Program-made: the position numbers and the translations under genes
Assembly (NCBI RefSeq): GCF_005876835.1
Contig: NZ_PPSW01000030.1
Span: 79,947 to 143,946 of the forward strand
Length of the DNA stretch: 64,000 bases
Reading direction: 5' to 3'
Source of the DNA: Pseudoalteromonas phenolica
Lineage (GTDB): Bacteria; Pseudomonadota; Gammaproteobacteria; Enterobacterales; Alteromonadaceae
Shown: positions 42,168-51,863 of the stretch, piece after piece
How the letters are laid out: each line of letters opens with the position of its first letter
Numbering within the stretch: position 1 is the first letter of the stretch
The notes under the pieces: generated by a model
What the model was told of the DNA's origin: nothing
Seen by the model: only the letters and a program-made list of their open reading frames with translations
The model's database searches: none

Positions 42168-43736
42168 GTGGCAAAAGGGTTATTTAAATCAGGCATGATA
42201 GTCAGTGCTATGACGATGATTTCACGCGTGATGGGACTAGTAAGGGATGCTGTTGTTGCAAATTTACTTGGGGCGGGACTTGCTGCAGATGTGTTTTTAT
42301 TTGCGAACCGTATCCCAAACTTTCTAAGACGATTATTTGCAGAAGGTGCATTTGCTCAAGCATTTGTGCCTGTGCTATCCGAGATAAAAGAAAAGCATGG
42401 TGACGACAAGGTCAGATTGTTTGTTGCCCAAGCTGCGGGTACTTTGGGAACCATTTTACTGATAGTGACCATTCTCGGTGTGATTGGCTCACCCGTCATT
42501 GCAGCGTTATTTGGTACAGGCTGGTTTATTGACTGGTGGCAAGGAGGGGAAAATGCAGAGAAATTTGAATTGGCGAGTGGTTTATTAAAATTTACTTTTC
42601 CATATTTGTTCTTTGTTAGCTTGGTTGCACTGAGCGGAGCTGTGCTAAATGTTTATAACCGCTTTGCCGCAGCGGCTTTTACGCCTGTTTTATTAAACAT
42701 TTCTATTATTAGCTGCGCGATTTTATTACATGATGCCTTTGATGTGAGTGCCTATGCGCTGGCTATTGGGGTATTCGCTGGAGGCGTAGCACAGCTTTTA
42801 TTTCAAATTCCTTTCCTTTTGCGTATTGGTATGGTGAATAAGCCGGTGTTTGCTTGGCGTTCACCTGAAGTGGCGAAAGTACGTAAATTAATGTTACCCG
42901 CGATGTTCGGTGTGTCGATTTCGCAAATTAATTTACTGTTAGATACCATCATAGCTTCGCTATTGGTGACGGGCTCTATTGCTTGGCTGTATTACTCAGA
43001 CAGACTGATTGAATTCCCATTAGGCTTATTTGGTATTGGTATTGCCACTGTTATTTTGCCAGCATTGTCAAAACTACATGCCACGGAAAAATCAGAAGAT
43101 TTTCAGAGCACATTAGACTGGGGTGTACGTTTTGTGTTGTTTTTAGGCTTTCCGGCTATGGCAGGGTTGATGGTAATTAGCCCACTTATTATCTCTGTTT
43201 TATTTGATCACGGTGCTTTCTCCGAAGGTGGAGTCGATCACGTTAAAGCAGTGAGTATGGGCGTTGCCGCCTATTCGGTTGGCTTAGTCAGTTTTATGTT
43301 GATTAAAGTATTAGCGCCAGGTTTTTATGCTCGACAAGATACTAAAACACCGGTCAAGATCGGTATTATCACGCTCGTTTTGAACATGGTGTTTAACATC
43401 ATGCTTGCCCCATTCATTGGCTATTTGGGGTTAGCTTTAGCAACTTCTTTATCTGCAAGTTGTAATGCGTTTTTACTTTATAGAAAGCTAAACCAGCAAG
43501 GTGTGTATCAGTTCTCTTCTTTTAGCCTATGGTTTGCATTGAAATGTATTGTGAGCGCAATACTGATGGCAGTGCTGGTTTATTTTATTGCCCAGCAATA
43601 CTCATGGCAGAGCTGGAGCCTGATTGAGCAAATCACATTACTCTGCGCTTTACTGGCAGTGGCTATGATAAGTTACTTCGGTGCACTTTTTGCGTTTGGG
43701 GTACGATTGAAGACCATAAAAGAAGCCTCGGCTTAA
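42168..43736 (+). CDS. murJ: Lipid II flippase MurJ
   Basis: A 522-residue flippase of the MVF family with about fourteen helices. It exports lipid II across the inner membrane during peptidoglycan synthesis. The N-terminal SGMIVSAMTMISRVMGLVRD and FLFANRIPNFLRRLFAEGAF (with the conserved Arg pair) are diagnostic. FFVSLVALSGAVLNVYNRFA and the KVLAPGFYARQDTKTPVKIG motif in helix 9 are also family features. It starts with GTG at 42168, supported by GGGAG 8 bases upstream. It is the first gene of the plus-strand block leading to ribF and ileS. Confidence 0.96.
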   Translation: MAKGLFKSGMIVSAMTMISRVMGLVRDAVVANLLGAGLAADVFLFANRIPNFLRRLFAEGAFAQAFVPVLSEIKEKHGDDKVRLFVAQAAGTLGTILLIVTILGVIGSPVIAALFGTGWFIDWWQGGENAEKFELASGLLKFTFPYLFFVSLVALSGAVLNVYNRFAAAAFTPVLLNISIISCAILLHDAFDVSAYALAIGVFAGGVAQLLFQIPFLLRIGMVNKPVFAWRSPEVAKVRKLMLPAMFGVSISQINLLLDTIIASLLVTGSIAWLYYSDRLIEFPLGLFGIGIATVILPALSKLHATEKSEDFQSTLDWGVRFVLFLGFPAMAGLMVISPLIISVLFDHGAFSEGGVDHVKAVSMGVAAYSVGLVSFMLIKVLAPGFYARQDTKTPVKIGIITLVLNMVFNIMLAPFIGYLGLALATSLSASCNAFLLYRKLNQQGVYQFSSFSLWFALKCIVSAILMAVLVYFIAQQYSWQSWSLIEQITLLCALLAVAMISYFGALFAFGVRLKTIKEASA

Positions 43737-43854
43737 TACTTAACCCAAGGCATAGTAAGAGCCTTAGGTTAAGGCTATCTGATTATTCGCATTTTCAAGC
43801 AACTTGGGTATAATCTGGCACTTTGAATAAATTGGTGGTGAAGGCTTTTATTTC

Positions 43855-44781
43855 ATGCAATTAATTAGAGGCATCCATAATATTAGAGCAGAACACGCAG
43901 GGTGTGTGCTGACGATAGGTAATTTTGATGGTGTGCATCTAGGTCATGTTGCTGTTTTAAAAGGCTTAATGCAAGATGCTGAACAGTACGGATTACCCAG
44001 TACCGTGATGCTGTTTGAGCCGCAACCGCAAGAGTTTTTTGCCAAAGACAAAGCGCCGGCACGCTTAACACGACTAAGAGATAAACTTGCTCTACTAGAC
44101 AAACTCGGCATCGACAGAGTGATCTGCGTAAAGTTTGACAAAGAGTTTGCATCAATAGATGCCGAACAGTTTGTTCGAAACGTGTTAATTAAAAAGCTAG
44201 GCGTGAAAGCACTCACAGTGGGTGATGACTTTAAGTTTGGCAAAAACCGCCAAGGCGATTTTGATATGCTGAGCGCAATTGGCGCTGAATTAAATATGCA
44301 TGTCAAAAGCACTGCCAGCTTACGTCGTGATGATTGCCGTGTAAGTAGTACTTTAATCAGAGCGGCACTTGCGCAAGGTGATTTAGATTCGGCGCACCAG
44401 ATGCTAGGTCATACCTATGCGATTTCAGGTCGTGTGATCCACGGCTGGAAAAAAGGCCGAGAGCTGGGTTTTAGAACTGCGAATATTGCACTAAAACGCC
44501 AAGTGATCCCTGTACAAGGGGTGTTTGCTGTTAAAGTCTATTTAGACAACCGCGTATTAAACGGAGTGGCAAACATTGGCACTAAGCCAACGTTAAATGG
44601 TACGAAAGCACTATTAGAAGTGCATATATTTGATTTTGATGAAAATGTTTACGGACGTTTTCTAAAAGTGGAGCTGGTTAAAAAGCTCCGAGATGAAAAA
44701 AAATTCGAGACATTGGCCCAGTTGACTGAGCAAATAGCAAGTGATGTGGCTGACGCACAACAATGTTTTACTATTAAGTAG
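43855..44781 (+). CDS. ribF: Bifunctional riboflavin kinase/FAD synthetase
   Basis: A 308-residue enzyme that phosphorylates riboflavin and adenylates FMN. The FAD synthetase half has TIGNFDGVHLGHVAVLKG (the nucleotidyl-transfer HxGH-like site, about 22-39). SSTLIRAALAQGDLDSAHQM separates the halves. The flavokinase half has GRVIHGWKKGRELGFRTANI and the GVANIGTKPTLNG motif. The length is typical. It lies about 120 bases after murJ and 21 bases before ileS, the gammaproteobacterial ribF-ileS order. Confidence 0.96.
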   Translation: MQLIRGIHNIRAEHAGCVLTIGNFDGVHLGHVAVLKGLMQDAEQYGLPSTVMLFEPQPQEFFAKDKAPARLTRLRDKLALLDKLGIDRVICVKFDKEFASIDAEQFVRNVLIKKLGVKALTVGDDFKFGKNRQGDFDMLSAIGAELNMHVKSTASLRRDDCRVSSTLIRAALAQGDLDSAHQMLGHTYAISGRVIHGWKKGRELGFRTANIALKRQVIPVQGVFAVKVYLDNRVLNGVANIGTKPTLNGTKALLEVHIFDFDENVYGRFLKVELVKKLRDEKKFETLAQLTEQIASDVADAQQCFTIK

Positions 44782-44802
44782 CCGATACGGAAACTAGGAT
44801 AA

Positions 44803-47628
44803 ATGAGCGACTACAAACATACTTTGAACCTACCGGAAACTGAGTTTCCAATGCGCGGTAATCTTGCGCAACGCGAACCAAAAATGCTGAAAGCTTGGTA
44901 CGAAGCTGACCTTTACGGCCAAATTCGTAACGCGAAAAAAGGTAAGAAGCCATTTATTTTGCATGATGGTCCTCCATACGCAAATGGCGATATTCACTTA
45001 GGTCACTCAGTTAATAAGATTTTAAAAGACATTATTATTAAGTCTAAAACGCTTTCTGATTTTGATGCGCCTTATGTACCTGGTTGGGACTGTCATGGTC
45101 TACCTATCGAGCTACAAGTTGAGAAAAAAGTAGGCAAGCCTGGAAAAAAAGTCTCAGCGGCAGAGTTCAGAGAGAAATGCCGTGCATATGCTAAAAAGCA
45201 AGTAGAAGGTCAAAAAGCTGACTTCAAACGCTTAGGTGTATTTGGTGACTGGGACAAGCCTTACCTAACAATGAACTTCGACTTTGAAGCAAACGCAATT
45301 CGTGTTTTAGGTCGTATCATTAAAAACGGTCACTTACACAAAGGCGCTAAGCCTGTTCACTGGTGTACAGACTGTGGTTCAGCACTAGCTGAAGCGGAAG
45401 TTGAATACCAAGATAAGCAATCACCTGCGATTGATGTACGTTTTGACTTTATTGACCAACAAGCGGTTGTTGCAGCATTTGGCTTAGCAGAAGGTCATGA
45501 AGGTAATGGTACGGTAGGTACAGTTATTTGGACTACAACGCCTTGGACACTGCCTGCTAACCGTGCGGTTGCTGTTCACGAAAACCTAGAATATGCCCTA
45601 GTTCAAGTTGAAGATGAAGGTAAAGTACAGCGTTTAATCCTAGGCTCTGAGCTAGTTAAAGATTGTATGGATCGTTTCGGTTTCAATCACTTCCATGTAT
45701 TAGGTTATGTGAAAGGTGCTGCGCTAGATAATCTGCGTGTTGCGCACCCATTCTATGATTTTGACGTACCTGTAATTTTAGGCGAGCACGTAACAACTGA
45801 CTCTGGTACGGGCATTGTTCACACCGCACCTGGTCACGGTCAGGAAGACTTCGTGGCAGGTCAAGCATATGGCCTAGAAGTGGCAAACCCAGTTGGCGCA
45901 AACGGTGTTTACCTGCCTGATACTGAGTTATTTGCAGGTCAGCACGTATTTAAAGCCAATGCGAGCGTGATTGAAGTGCTAACCGAAAAAGGCGCTTTAA
46001 TGCATCACCATGCACTTCAACATAGCTACCCACATTGCTGGCGTCATAAGACACCTATAATTTTCCGTGCGACGCCGCAGTGGTTTGTGAGCATGGATCA
46101 AGCAGACTTACGTAAAGATTCACTAAGTGAAATCGAAAAAACTCAGTGGTTGCCTGAGTGGGGCGAGAGTCGTATTGCGAACATGGTTGAAGGGCGTCCT
46201 GACTGGTGTATTTCACGCCAGCGTACATGGGGTGTACCAATTGCTTTATTCGTTGATAAAGACACAGGTGTATTACACCCAAATACTCAGAGCCTAATCG
46301 AAGACGTTGCAAAACTGGTTGAAGAAAAAGGTATTCAAGCTTGGTATGACCTAGATGCAGCTGATTTAATCGGTGCTGATGCCGAGCAGTATGTAAAAGT
46401 ACAAGACACGCTAGATGTATGGTTCGACTCAGGTGTAACACACGCTTGTGTAGTTGATGCGCGTGAAGAGTTAACTGGTCCTGCGGATTTATACCTAGAA
46501 GGTTCTGACCAACACCGAGGTTGGTTTATGTCTTCTATGATGACTTCGGTAGCGATTAATGGCCATGCTCCTTATAAGCAAGTACTAACTCATGGTTTCA
46601 CTGTGGATGAAAATGGCCGCAAGATGTCAAAGTCTTTAGGTAACGTTATTTCTCCTCAGAATGTAATGAATAAGTTAGGTGCTGACATTTTACGTCTGTG
46701 GGTTGCATCAACAGATTACACGGCAGAAATGACAGTATCGGATGAAATCTTTAAGCGCTCAGCTGATCGTTACCGTCGTATTCGTAACACCAGCCGTTAC
46801 CTACTTGCAAACTTAAGCGGTTTCAACCCTGCAACTGATCTTGTTGCCGTTGAAGATATGGTTGAGCTAGATCGCTGGATTGTTGCACGTGCCGCTGAGT
46901 TACAAAAAGAAATCATCAGTGCTTACGACAACTATCAGATGTTAGTTGTGACTCAAAAGCTAATGAACTTCTGTACAGGTGAGCTAGGTTCATTCTACCT
47001 TGATGTAATTAAAGACCGTCAATACACAGCTAAAGCTGACAGTCATGCACGTCGCTCTTGTCAATCTGCGCTTTACCACATTGCAGAAGCAATGACGCGT
47101 TGGATGGCACCAATCATGAGCTTCACAGCGCAAGAAATCTGGGATGTGTTACCAGGTGAGCGTGGCGACTTTGTATTTACTGATGTTTGGTACGAAGGTT
47201 TAGTAAATGTGACTGAAGGTCAGCTTGACAATACTTATTGGCAGCAAGTGCTTGAAGTACGTGATGCAGTTAACAAAGTATTAGAAGCTGCGCGAAAAGA
47301 TGAAGTTATTGGTGCTACGCTTCAAGCTGAAGTGACGCTTTACACAGGTGGTGACTTAGCTGAGACACTGAATAAGATCGGTGACGAGTTACGCTTCGTA
47401 CTATTGACGTCAAAAGCAAATGTTGAAGTAGTCAGTGCGAAACCTGAAGGTGCAGAATCTTCAGACATTGACGGCTTATTCATTAAAGTCGCTTCAACAG
47501 ACGCGAAGAAATGTGACCGCTGTTGGCACTATTGTGATGATGTTGGTACACACGAAGGCCATGAAGAGATCTGTGGTCGTTGTGTGAGCAACGTTGACGG
47601 TGACGGCGAACAGCGTCAGTTTGCGTAG
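44803..47628 (+). CDS. ileS: Isoleucyl-tRNA synthetase
   Basis: A 941-residue class I aminoacyl-tRNA synthetase, the usual size for bacterial IleRS. Visible features are PPYANGDIHLGHSVNK (HIGH box as HLGH, about 58-73), the CP1 editing domain with WTTTPWTLPANRAVAV, DVWFDSGVTHACVV, the GRKMSKSLGNVISPQ loop (KMSKS, about 605), the anticodon-binding helices and the C-terminal zinc site CDRCWHYCDDVG...CGRCVSN. The ATG is preceded by AGGA. lspA follows after 9 bases and probably shares the transcript. Confidence 0.97.
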   Translation: MSDYKHTLNLPETEFPMRGNLAQREPKMLKAWYEADLYGQIRNAKKGKKPFILHDGPPYANGDIHLGHSVNKILKDIIIKSKTLSDFDAPYVPGWDCHGLPIELQVEKKVGKPGKKVSAAEFREKCRAYAKKQVEGQKADFKRLGVFGDWDKPYLTMNFDFEANAIRVLGRIIKNGHLHKGAKPVHWCTDCGSALAEAEVEYQDKQSPAIDVRFDFIDQQAVVAAFGLAEGHEGNGTVGTVIWTTTPWTLPANRAVAVHENLEYALVQVEDEGKVQRLILGSELVKDCMDRFGFNHFHVLGYVKGAALDNLRVAHPFYDFDVPVILGEHVTTDSGTGIVHTAPGHGQEDFVAGQAYGLEVANPVGANGVYLPDTELFAGQHVFKANASVIEVLTEKGALMHHHALQHSYPHCWRHKTPIIFRATPQWFVSMDQADLRKDSLSEIEKTQWLPEWGESRIANMVEGRPDWCISRQRTWGVPIALFVDKDTGVLHPNTQSLIEDVAKLVEEKGIQAWYDLDAADLIGADAEQYVKVQDTLDVWFDSGVTHACVVDAREELTGPADLYLEGSDQHRGWFMSSMMTSVAINGHAPYKQVLTHGFTVDENGRKMSKSLGNVISPQNVMNKLGADILRLWVASTDYTAEMTVSDEIFKRSADRYRRIRNTSRYLLANLSGFNPATDLVAVEDMVELDRWIVARAAELQKEIISAYDNYQMLVVTQKLMNFCTGELGSFYLDVIKDRQYTAKADSHARRSCQSALYHIAEAMTRWMAPIMSFTAQEIWDVLPGERGDFVFTDVWYEGLVNVTEGQLDNTYWQQVLEVRDAVNKVLEAARKDEVIGATLQAEVTLYTGGDLAETLNKIGDELRFVLLTSKANVEVVSAKPEGAESSDIDGLFIKVASTDAKKCDRCWHYCDDVGTHEGHEEICGRCVSNVDGDGEQRQFA

Positions 47629-47637
47629 GAGCAACGA

Positions 47638-48147
47638 GTGACCGAAGTTAAACAAAAATCGGGTTTAATTTGGTTAGTACTGAGTCTACTGCTTTTTGCA
47701 GTAGACTACATAACCAAAGCTGTAGTCGTGGCAAATATGAAGCTCTATGAATCGATAGAGATTTTGCCAATTTTTAACTTCACTTACATGCATAACTATG
47801 GGGCTGCGTTTAGCTTCTTAAGTGATGCAGGAGGTTGGCAACGCTGGTTTTTCAGCAGTATTGCAGTGGTGATCAGTGTATTACTGACTTATTGGCTGAA
47901 AAAGCTGCCCGCGAAAAACTGGGTGTTATGTGGTGCTTACTCGATGGTCATTGGTGGTGCGATTGGCAACCTCGTTGACCGTTTAGTGCATGGTTATGTT
48001 GTAGATTTTCTACATTTTTATTATCAAGATTGGCACTATCCAGCATTCAATGTGGCTGATATCGCAATTGTGTGTGGTGCGGGTCTACTTCTTTTAGATG
48101 CCTTCACAGGTGAAGGTGCAGATGGTTCTCAGGAGAAAAAAGCATGA
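47638..48147 (+). CDS. lspA: Lipoprotein signal peptidase
   Basis: A 169-residue inner-membrane aspartyl protease (signal peptidase II) that removes signal peptides from prolipoproteins. It has four helices and the two catalytic Asp motifs GGAIGNLVDRLVHGYVVDF and FNVADIAIVCGAG. GTG start at 47638; its ribosome-binding site GGAG directly follows the ileS stop. It overlaps fkpB by 4 bases. The many lipoproteins in this window are its predicted clients. Confidence 0.97.
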   Translation: MTEVKQKSGLIWLVLSLLLFAVDYITKAVVVANMKLYESIEILPIFNFTYMHNYGAAFSFLSDAGGWQRWFFSSIAVVISVLLTYWLKKLPAKNWVLCGAYSMVIGGAIGNLVDRLVHGYVVDFLHFYYQDWHYPAFNVADIAIVCGAGLLLLDAFTGEGADGSQEKKA

Positions 48148-48584
48148 GCGAACACGTCATTGGCGAAAAATCAGAAGTTCTTTTTCATTTTTCGATCAAG
48201 CTAGAAGACGGATCGGCAGCTGATTCAACAAAAGTACATAACAAACCTGCAAAGTTGTTCATGGGCGATGGTAGCCTGACTGAAAACTTTGAAAAATGCC
48301 TTTTAGGCTTAAAAGCAGGTGAGAGTAAATCTTTTGATTTAGAACCTGAAGATGCATTTGGTCAGCCAAACCCAGACAACATCTATTATGTTGAGCGCAG
48401 TAAGTTTGGTCCTGATGCGCCAGCTGAAGTGGGCAGTATTATCGCATTCACTCAGCCAGATGGCACTGAGCTACCAGGCCTTGTGCGTGAAGTAGCTGGT
48501 GACTCTGTGACAATCGATTTTAACCATCCTCTGGCTGGACAAAAAGTAACATTTGAAGTTGATATTTTAGAGGTAACTGGCTAA
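48144..48584 (+). CDS. fkpB: FKBP-type peptidyl-prolyl isomerase FkpB (SlpA)
   Basis: A 146-residue SlyD-like FKBP without the SlyD His-rich tail. Family segments are LHFSIKLEDGSAADSTK-like near the start, KCLLGLKAGESKSFDLEPED (the flap edge), AFGQPNPDNIYYVERS and the C-terminal VTIDFNHPLAGQKVTFEVDI. It catalyses proline isomerisation and may chaperone unfolded chains. It overlaps lspA by 4 bases and ispH by one, the conserved lspA-fkpB-ispH operon. Confidence 0.95.
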   Translation: MSEHVIGEKSEVLFHFSIKLEDGSAADSTKVHNKPAKLFMGDGSLTENFEKCLLGLKAGESKSFDLEPEDAFGQPNPDNIYYVERSKFGPDAPAEVGSIIAFTQPDGTELPGLVREVAGDSVTIDFNHPLAGQKVTFEVDILEVTG

Positions 48585-49513
48585 TGGACATCTTATTAGC
48601 AAACCCTCGTGGCTTTTGTGCGGGTGTTGATCGCGCTATCTCAATTGTAGAACGTGCACTAGATATTTTTAATCCACCTATTTATGTGCGTCATGAAGTC
48701 GTACATAACAAGTATGTGGTTAATGGCTTAAAAGATCGCGGTGCCGTTTTTGTTGAAGAGCTACACCAAGTACCTGACGACAGCATTGTTATTTTTAGTG
48801 CGCATGGTGTATCACAAGCTGTGCGAGCTGAAGCAAAACGTCGTGAATTAAAAGTATTTGATGCTACTTGTCCTCTAGTAACTAAAGTGCATATGGAAGT
48901 AACACGTGCAAGTCGTCGTGGCACTGAATGTATCTTAATTGGTCACCAAGGTCACCCTGAAGTGGAAGGCACTATGGGTCAATACGACAATACAGAAGGT
49001 GGTATTTACTTAGTAGAAACGCCTGAGGATGTTGCAGCCCTTGAAGTAAAAGATCCAAGCAACTTATTCTACTGCAGCCAAACAACTTTATCAGTTGACG
49101 ACACTGCTGATGTGATTGATGCGTTACGTGCTAAATTCCCTGAAATTGACGGTCCGCGCAAAGACGATATTTGTTATGCAACACAAAACCGTCAAGATGC
49201 CGTGCGTGACCTTGCAGATAAAGCCGATGTGTTATTAGTGGTAGGGGCTAAAAACAGCTCAAACTCGAATCGTTTACGTGAGCTTGCTGAAAAAATGGGC
49301 ACAACGGCTTACTTAATTGACGATGCAAGTTGTGTTGATGCTAGCTGGTTTGAACACATCAACTCAGTCGGTGTTACAGCGGGTGCATCTGCCCCTGAAG
49401 TACTTGTTCAACAAGTTATTACACGCTTGAAAGAGTTAGGTGGTAAAACTGTGGTCGAAAACCCAGGTATCGAAGAAAGCATTGTGTTTGCGGTGCCTGC
49501 CGAGTTGAGATAA
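48584..49513 (+). CDS. ispH: 4-hydroxy-3-methylbut-2-enyl diphosphate reductase
   Basis: A 309-residue iron-sulfur enzyme that makes IPP and DMAPP in the last step of the MEP isoprenoid pathway. The three cluster Cys are in LANPRGFCAGVDRAI (Cys12), FDATCPLVTKVH (about 96) and DDICYATQNRQDAV (about 197). HEVVHNKYVV and IGHQGHPEVEGTMGQ supply conserved active-site His residues, and the TQNRQ loop is intact. It shares one base with the fkpB stop. The sensor kinase gene follows after 4 bases. Confidence 0.97.
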   Translation: MDILLANPRGFCAGVDRAISIVERALDIFNPPIYVRHEVVHNKYVVNGLKDRGAVFVEELHQVPDDSIVIFSAHGVSQAVRAEAKRRELKVFDATCPLVTKVHMEVTRASRRGTECILIGHQGHPEVEGTMGQYDNTEGGIYLVETPEDVAALEVKDPSNLFYCSQTTLSVDDTADVIDALRAKFPEIDGPRKDDICYATQNRQDAVRDLADKADVLLVVGAKNSSNSNRLRELAEKMGTTAYLIDDASCVDASWFEHINSVGVTAGASAPEVLVQQVITRLKELGGKTVVENPGIEESIVFAVPAELR

Positions 49514-49517
49514 CTTT

Positions 49518-50543
49518 ATGGCAGCAAGGTTTAAATCGCCCGATTTAACATCTGCATTGCTGCCTATTATGGTGACTGAGCGTGGTGTACTTGCCATGCT
49601 CGTTATCGCACAATTACTTGCAACTATGTTAGCTTTTTCCCCGATGAGTATTGGCTCAGCGTGGGAGCGCCTTGGCTTAATTAGTTTATTCATTCATCTT
49701 GTCAGTACAACGAGCTTGGCTTTTGTCTACGGCTTAAAAACGCAGCTATCAAAACTCAATTCCTCTTTAGAAATTCTTATAATTTTAGTTATTTTTCAAA
49801 TTAATACTTTAACTCTAAGTTTATTGTCACAGCACTCTATTGCAGGCCAAATTGATTGGACTATGGCAACTCAGCACTGTGTGCTTGGTTTAGGTATGCA
49901 GCTGTTTTTCATTTACTTGATGAGCATTTATGCTGAACGAGTAGAGACGATTAAAACGCTCTCAAAAGTGGAGTTAGACGCACTACATGCTCGAATAAGG
50001 CCGCACTTTTTAAATAACAGCCTGAATACCATTGCAGAGTTAACTCATGTTGATCCTCAAGCTGCAGAGCAAGCAACGTTAAACTTAGCGCGGTTATCTC
50101 AAGCTGCAATGCGCACTCAGCAATTAACAACCCTAGAAGATGAGATAAACTTATCAAAGCAATATTTGGCTATTGAAGCATGGCGCTTTGGCGATAAGTT
50201 CGAGGTTGTATGGCAGGTTGACTCTTGCAACTTAATAAGCCAATTACCGGTCTTATCGATTCAGCCTTTGCTCGAAAATGCAGTGAATTATGGCATCGAG
50301 CCGAGTGGTAAAAAAAGCCAAATTGATGTCTTAATTATTGATGCTGATGAACAAATTGCGATCAAGATAACTAATCCAATCGTTCATCATGACAGTAATA
50401 GTCATTCAGGGCAGGGGATCGCCCTGTCGAATATCAAAGCTCGGATTGAGCTTCATTTTGGAAATAGTGCAAGTTTACAAACGGCAATTGAGCAGGATAA
50501 GTTTGTGGCAGAGTTACGTATTCCCATTGGAGCTAAAGCATGA
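49518..50543 (+). CDS. LytS/FimS-type sensor histidine kinase
   Basis: A 341-residue membrane kinase of the His_kinase (LytS/AlgZ) family. Four hydrophobic helices occupy about 15-145 without a large periplasmic loop. The kinase motif is HARIRPHFLNNSLNTIAEL (His near 163), followed by the shortened ATPase with SIQPLLENAVNYGIEPSG and SHSGQGIALSNIKARIELHF. This is the class of FimS (AlgZ), which with AlgR controls type IV pilus genes in Pseudomonas aeruginosa. It overlaps the regulator gene by 4 bases and sits directly upstream of the pilus operon. Its ATG is only 4 bases after the ispH stop, so it may share transcription with the core operon. Confidence 0.9.
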   Translation: MAARFKSPDLTSALLPIMVTERGVLAMLVIAQLLATMLAFSPMSIGSAWERLGLISLFIHLVSTTSLAFVYGLKTQLSKLNSSLEILIILVIFQINTLTLSLLSQHSIAGQIDWTMATQHCVLGLGMQLFFIYLMSIYAERVETIKTLSKVELDALHARIRPHFLNNSLNTIAELTHVDPQAAEQATLNLARLSQAAMRTQQLTTLEDEINLSKQYLAIEAWRFGDKFEVVWQVDSCNLISQLPVLSIQPLLENAVNYGIEPSGKKSQIDVLIIDADEQIAIKITNPIVHHDSNSHSGQGIALSNIKARIELHFGNSASLQTAIEQDKFVAELRIPIGAKA

Positions 50544-51205
50544 AGTACATCATCGCTGATGACGAGCCTTTAGCAAGAGCAAGAATTATACGCTTGCTAT
50601 CAGCCTGGCCACATTATGAGTGTGTTGCACAAGTAGGCTCTGGCGATGAGGTTGAGCCGGCTATAAAAGAACATTCAGTACAATTGCTGTTTCTTGATAT
50701 CAATATGCCAGGGCTTGATGGTATTAAAACGGCTGAAATACTTAATCAGAAATATCGTGACTTAAAAATAATCTTTATCACCGCCCACAGTGAATTTGCT
50801 TTACAAGCTTTTAATGTGTTTGCCGCAGGCTTTTTGGTTAAGCCCGTAAGTCAATCGGATTTGTTTTCACTTTTAGCGCGTTTATTTAACCCTCGTATTC
50901 AGTATCAAGTAGGAAATCAAACCCGTTGGGTTGATGTCGATGATGTGATAGTGGCTAAAGCGGAGGACAAACTCACTCAAGTCTATTTCCTTGGAGGTGA
51001 TGCGACAATTGATTTAAGCCTTAAAAAGTTACTCAGCTTATACCCTGGACATTTTGTACAGATACATCGTAATGCCTTAGTCAAACTGAAATCAATAAAG
51101 CAGCTTGAGCACACAAGTAATGGTGCTTTAATTAGCCTAAAAAATTATCCTGAGAAACTATCTGTAAGCCGCCGCGCTTATTCTGCAATAAAAAATTATT
51201 TATAG
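50540..51205 (+). CDS. LytTR-family response regulator (AlgR-like)
   Basis: A 221-residue regulator: receiver about 1-120 with IADDEPLARARI, phospho-acceptor LLFLDINMPGLDG (Asp near 54) and LVKPVS; LytTR DNA-binding domain about 125-220, with AKAEDKLTQVYFLGG and FVQIHRNALVKLKSIKQLEH, the motif typical of AlgR and LytR. It is coupled to the kinase gene by a 4-base overlap. AlgR of P. aeruginosa activates the fimU-pilVWXY1Y2E operon, and a near-consensus AlgR box lies 2 bases after this stop, upstream of pilV. Calling it an AlgR orthologue is an inference from synteny and family. Confidence 0.9.
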   Translation: MKYIIADDEPLARARIIRLLSAWPHYECVAQVGSGDEVEPAIKEHSVQLLFLDINMPGLDGIKTAEILNQKYRDLKIIFITAHSEFALQAFNVFAAGFLVKPVSQSDLFSLLARLFNPRIQYQVGNQTRWVDVDDVIVAKAEDKLTQVYFLGGDATIDLSLKKLLSLYPGHFVQIHRNALVKLKSIKQLEHTSNGALISLKNYPEKLSVSRRAYSAIKNYL

Positions 51206-51206
51206 A

Positions 51207-51215
51207 CCGTTTGTC
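51207..51215 (+). promoter_or_regulatory. Candidate AlgR box upstream of pilV
   Basis: CCGTTTGTC differs by one base from the AlgR consensus CCGTTCGTC known from P. aeruginosa. It is 90 bases before the pilV ATG and immediately after the AlgR-like gene. A weak promoter-like pair TTGCTT and AATAAT follows near 51247-51275. Confidence 0.5.
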
Positions 51216-51304
51216 AGAAATAAAAACCGCTTATCCTTTCAAAAATTGCTTCTAGTAATCAACTCTAAAATAATGCACTAATCATAAATCGTTTTTGACT
51301 GTGT

Positions 51305-51862
51305 ATGCCATTTATCAATCGAACACAATCAGGGTTCACCCTTCTTGAAGTGCTAATCGCATTTATGGTGTTGAGCTTTGGGTTATTAGGCGCTGTTGCT
51401 TTACAGGCGCAAGCCAAGAAAGCCAGTTTTGACTCTATGCAACGTGCAGCTGCAATTTCGTTGGGTGAAGATATTATGCAGCGTATAAGGTCAAATGATA
51501 CTGCAGATATTGTGTCTTTATACAAACAAACGTTTAGTAGTGACACAGATTTAAGCCCTCGAGATGATTGTTATACAGATGTATGTAGCGCACAGAATAT
51601 TGCCAGAACTGATCTTGAAAACTGGAAGGCAGCGATTAGAGCAAGAGAAAATACAGGGTCTTTGGACGAAGCGACGGTCTGTATCAATATTACATCAGTA
51701 GCGAATACTGCAGGTATGGGCTTTGATGTGAGCGTCATTGTTTCGTGGCGAGGTAGGCAAGACTTTAAGGCGTCCGATGCAACTAAGGCAATACAGTGCG
51801 GCAATGTCGATGACAGGCGTCGTTTAGTAAAACTAGATAGTTACTTATTGATCAGAGGATAA
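51305..51862 (+). CDS. pilV: Minor type IV pilin PilV
   Basis: A 185-residue minor pilin. The class III signal is NRTQSG/FTLLEVLIAFMVLS, cut after Gly with Glu at mature position 5, followed by the PilV-type FGLLGAVALQAQAKKASFDS and an AAAISLGEDIMQRIRSND helix. Minor pilins of this group prime pilus assembly. No strong ribosome-binding site precedes the ATG. The gene starts the pilus operon; pilW follows after one base. Confidence 0.9.
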   Translation: MPFINRTQSGFTLLEVLIAFMVLSFGLLGAVALQAQAKKASFDSMQRAAAISLGEDIMQRIRSNDTADIVSLYKQTFSSDTDLSPRDDCYTDVCSAQNIARTDLENWKAAIRARENTGSLDEATVCINITSVANTAGMGFDVSVIVSWRGRQDFKASDATKAIQCGNVDDRRRLVKLDSYLLIRG

Positions 51863-51863
51863 A

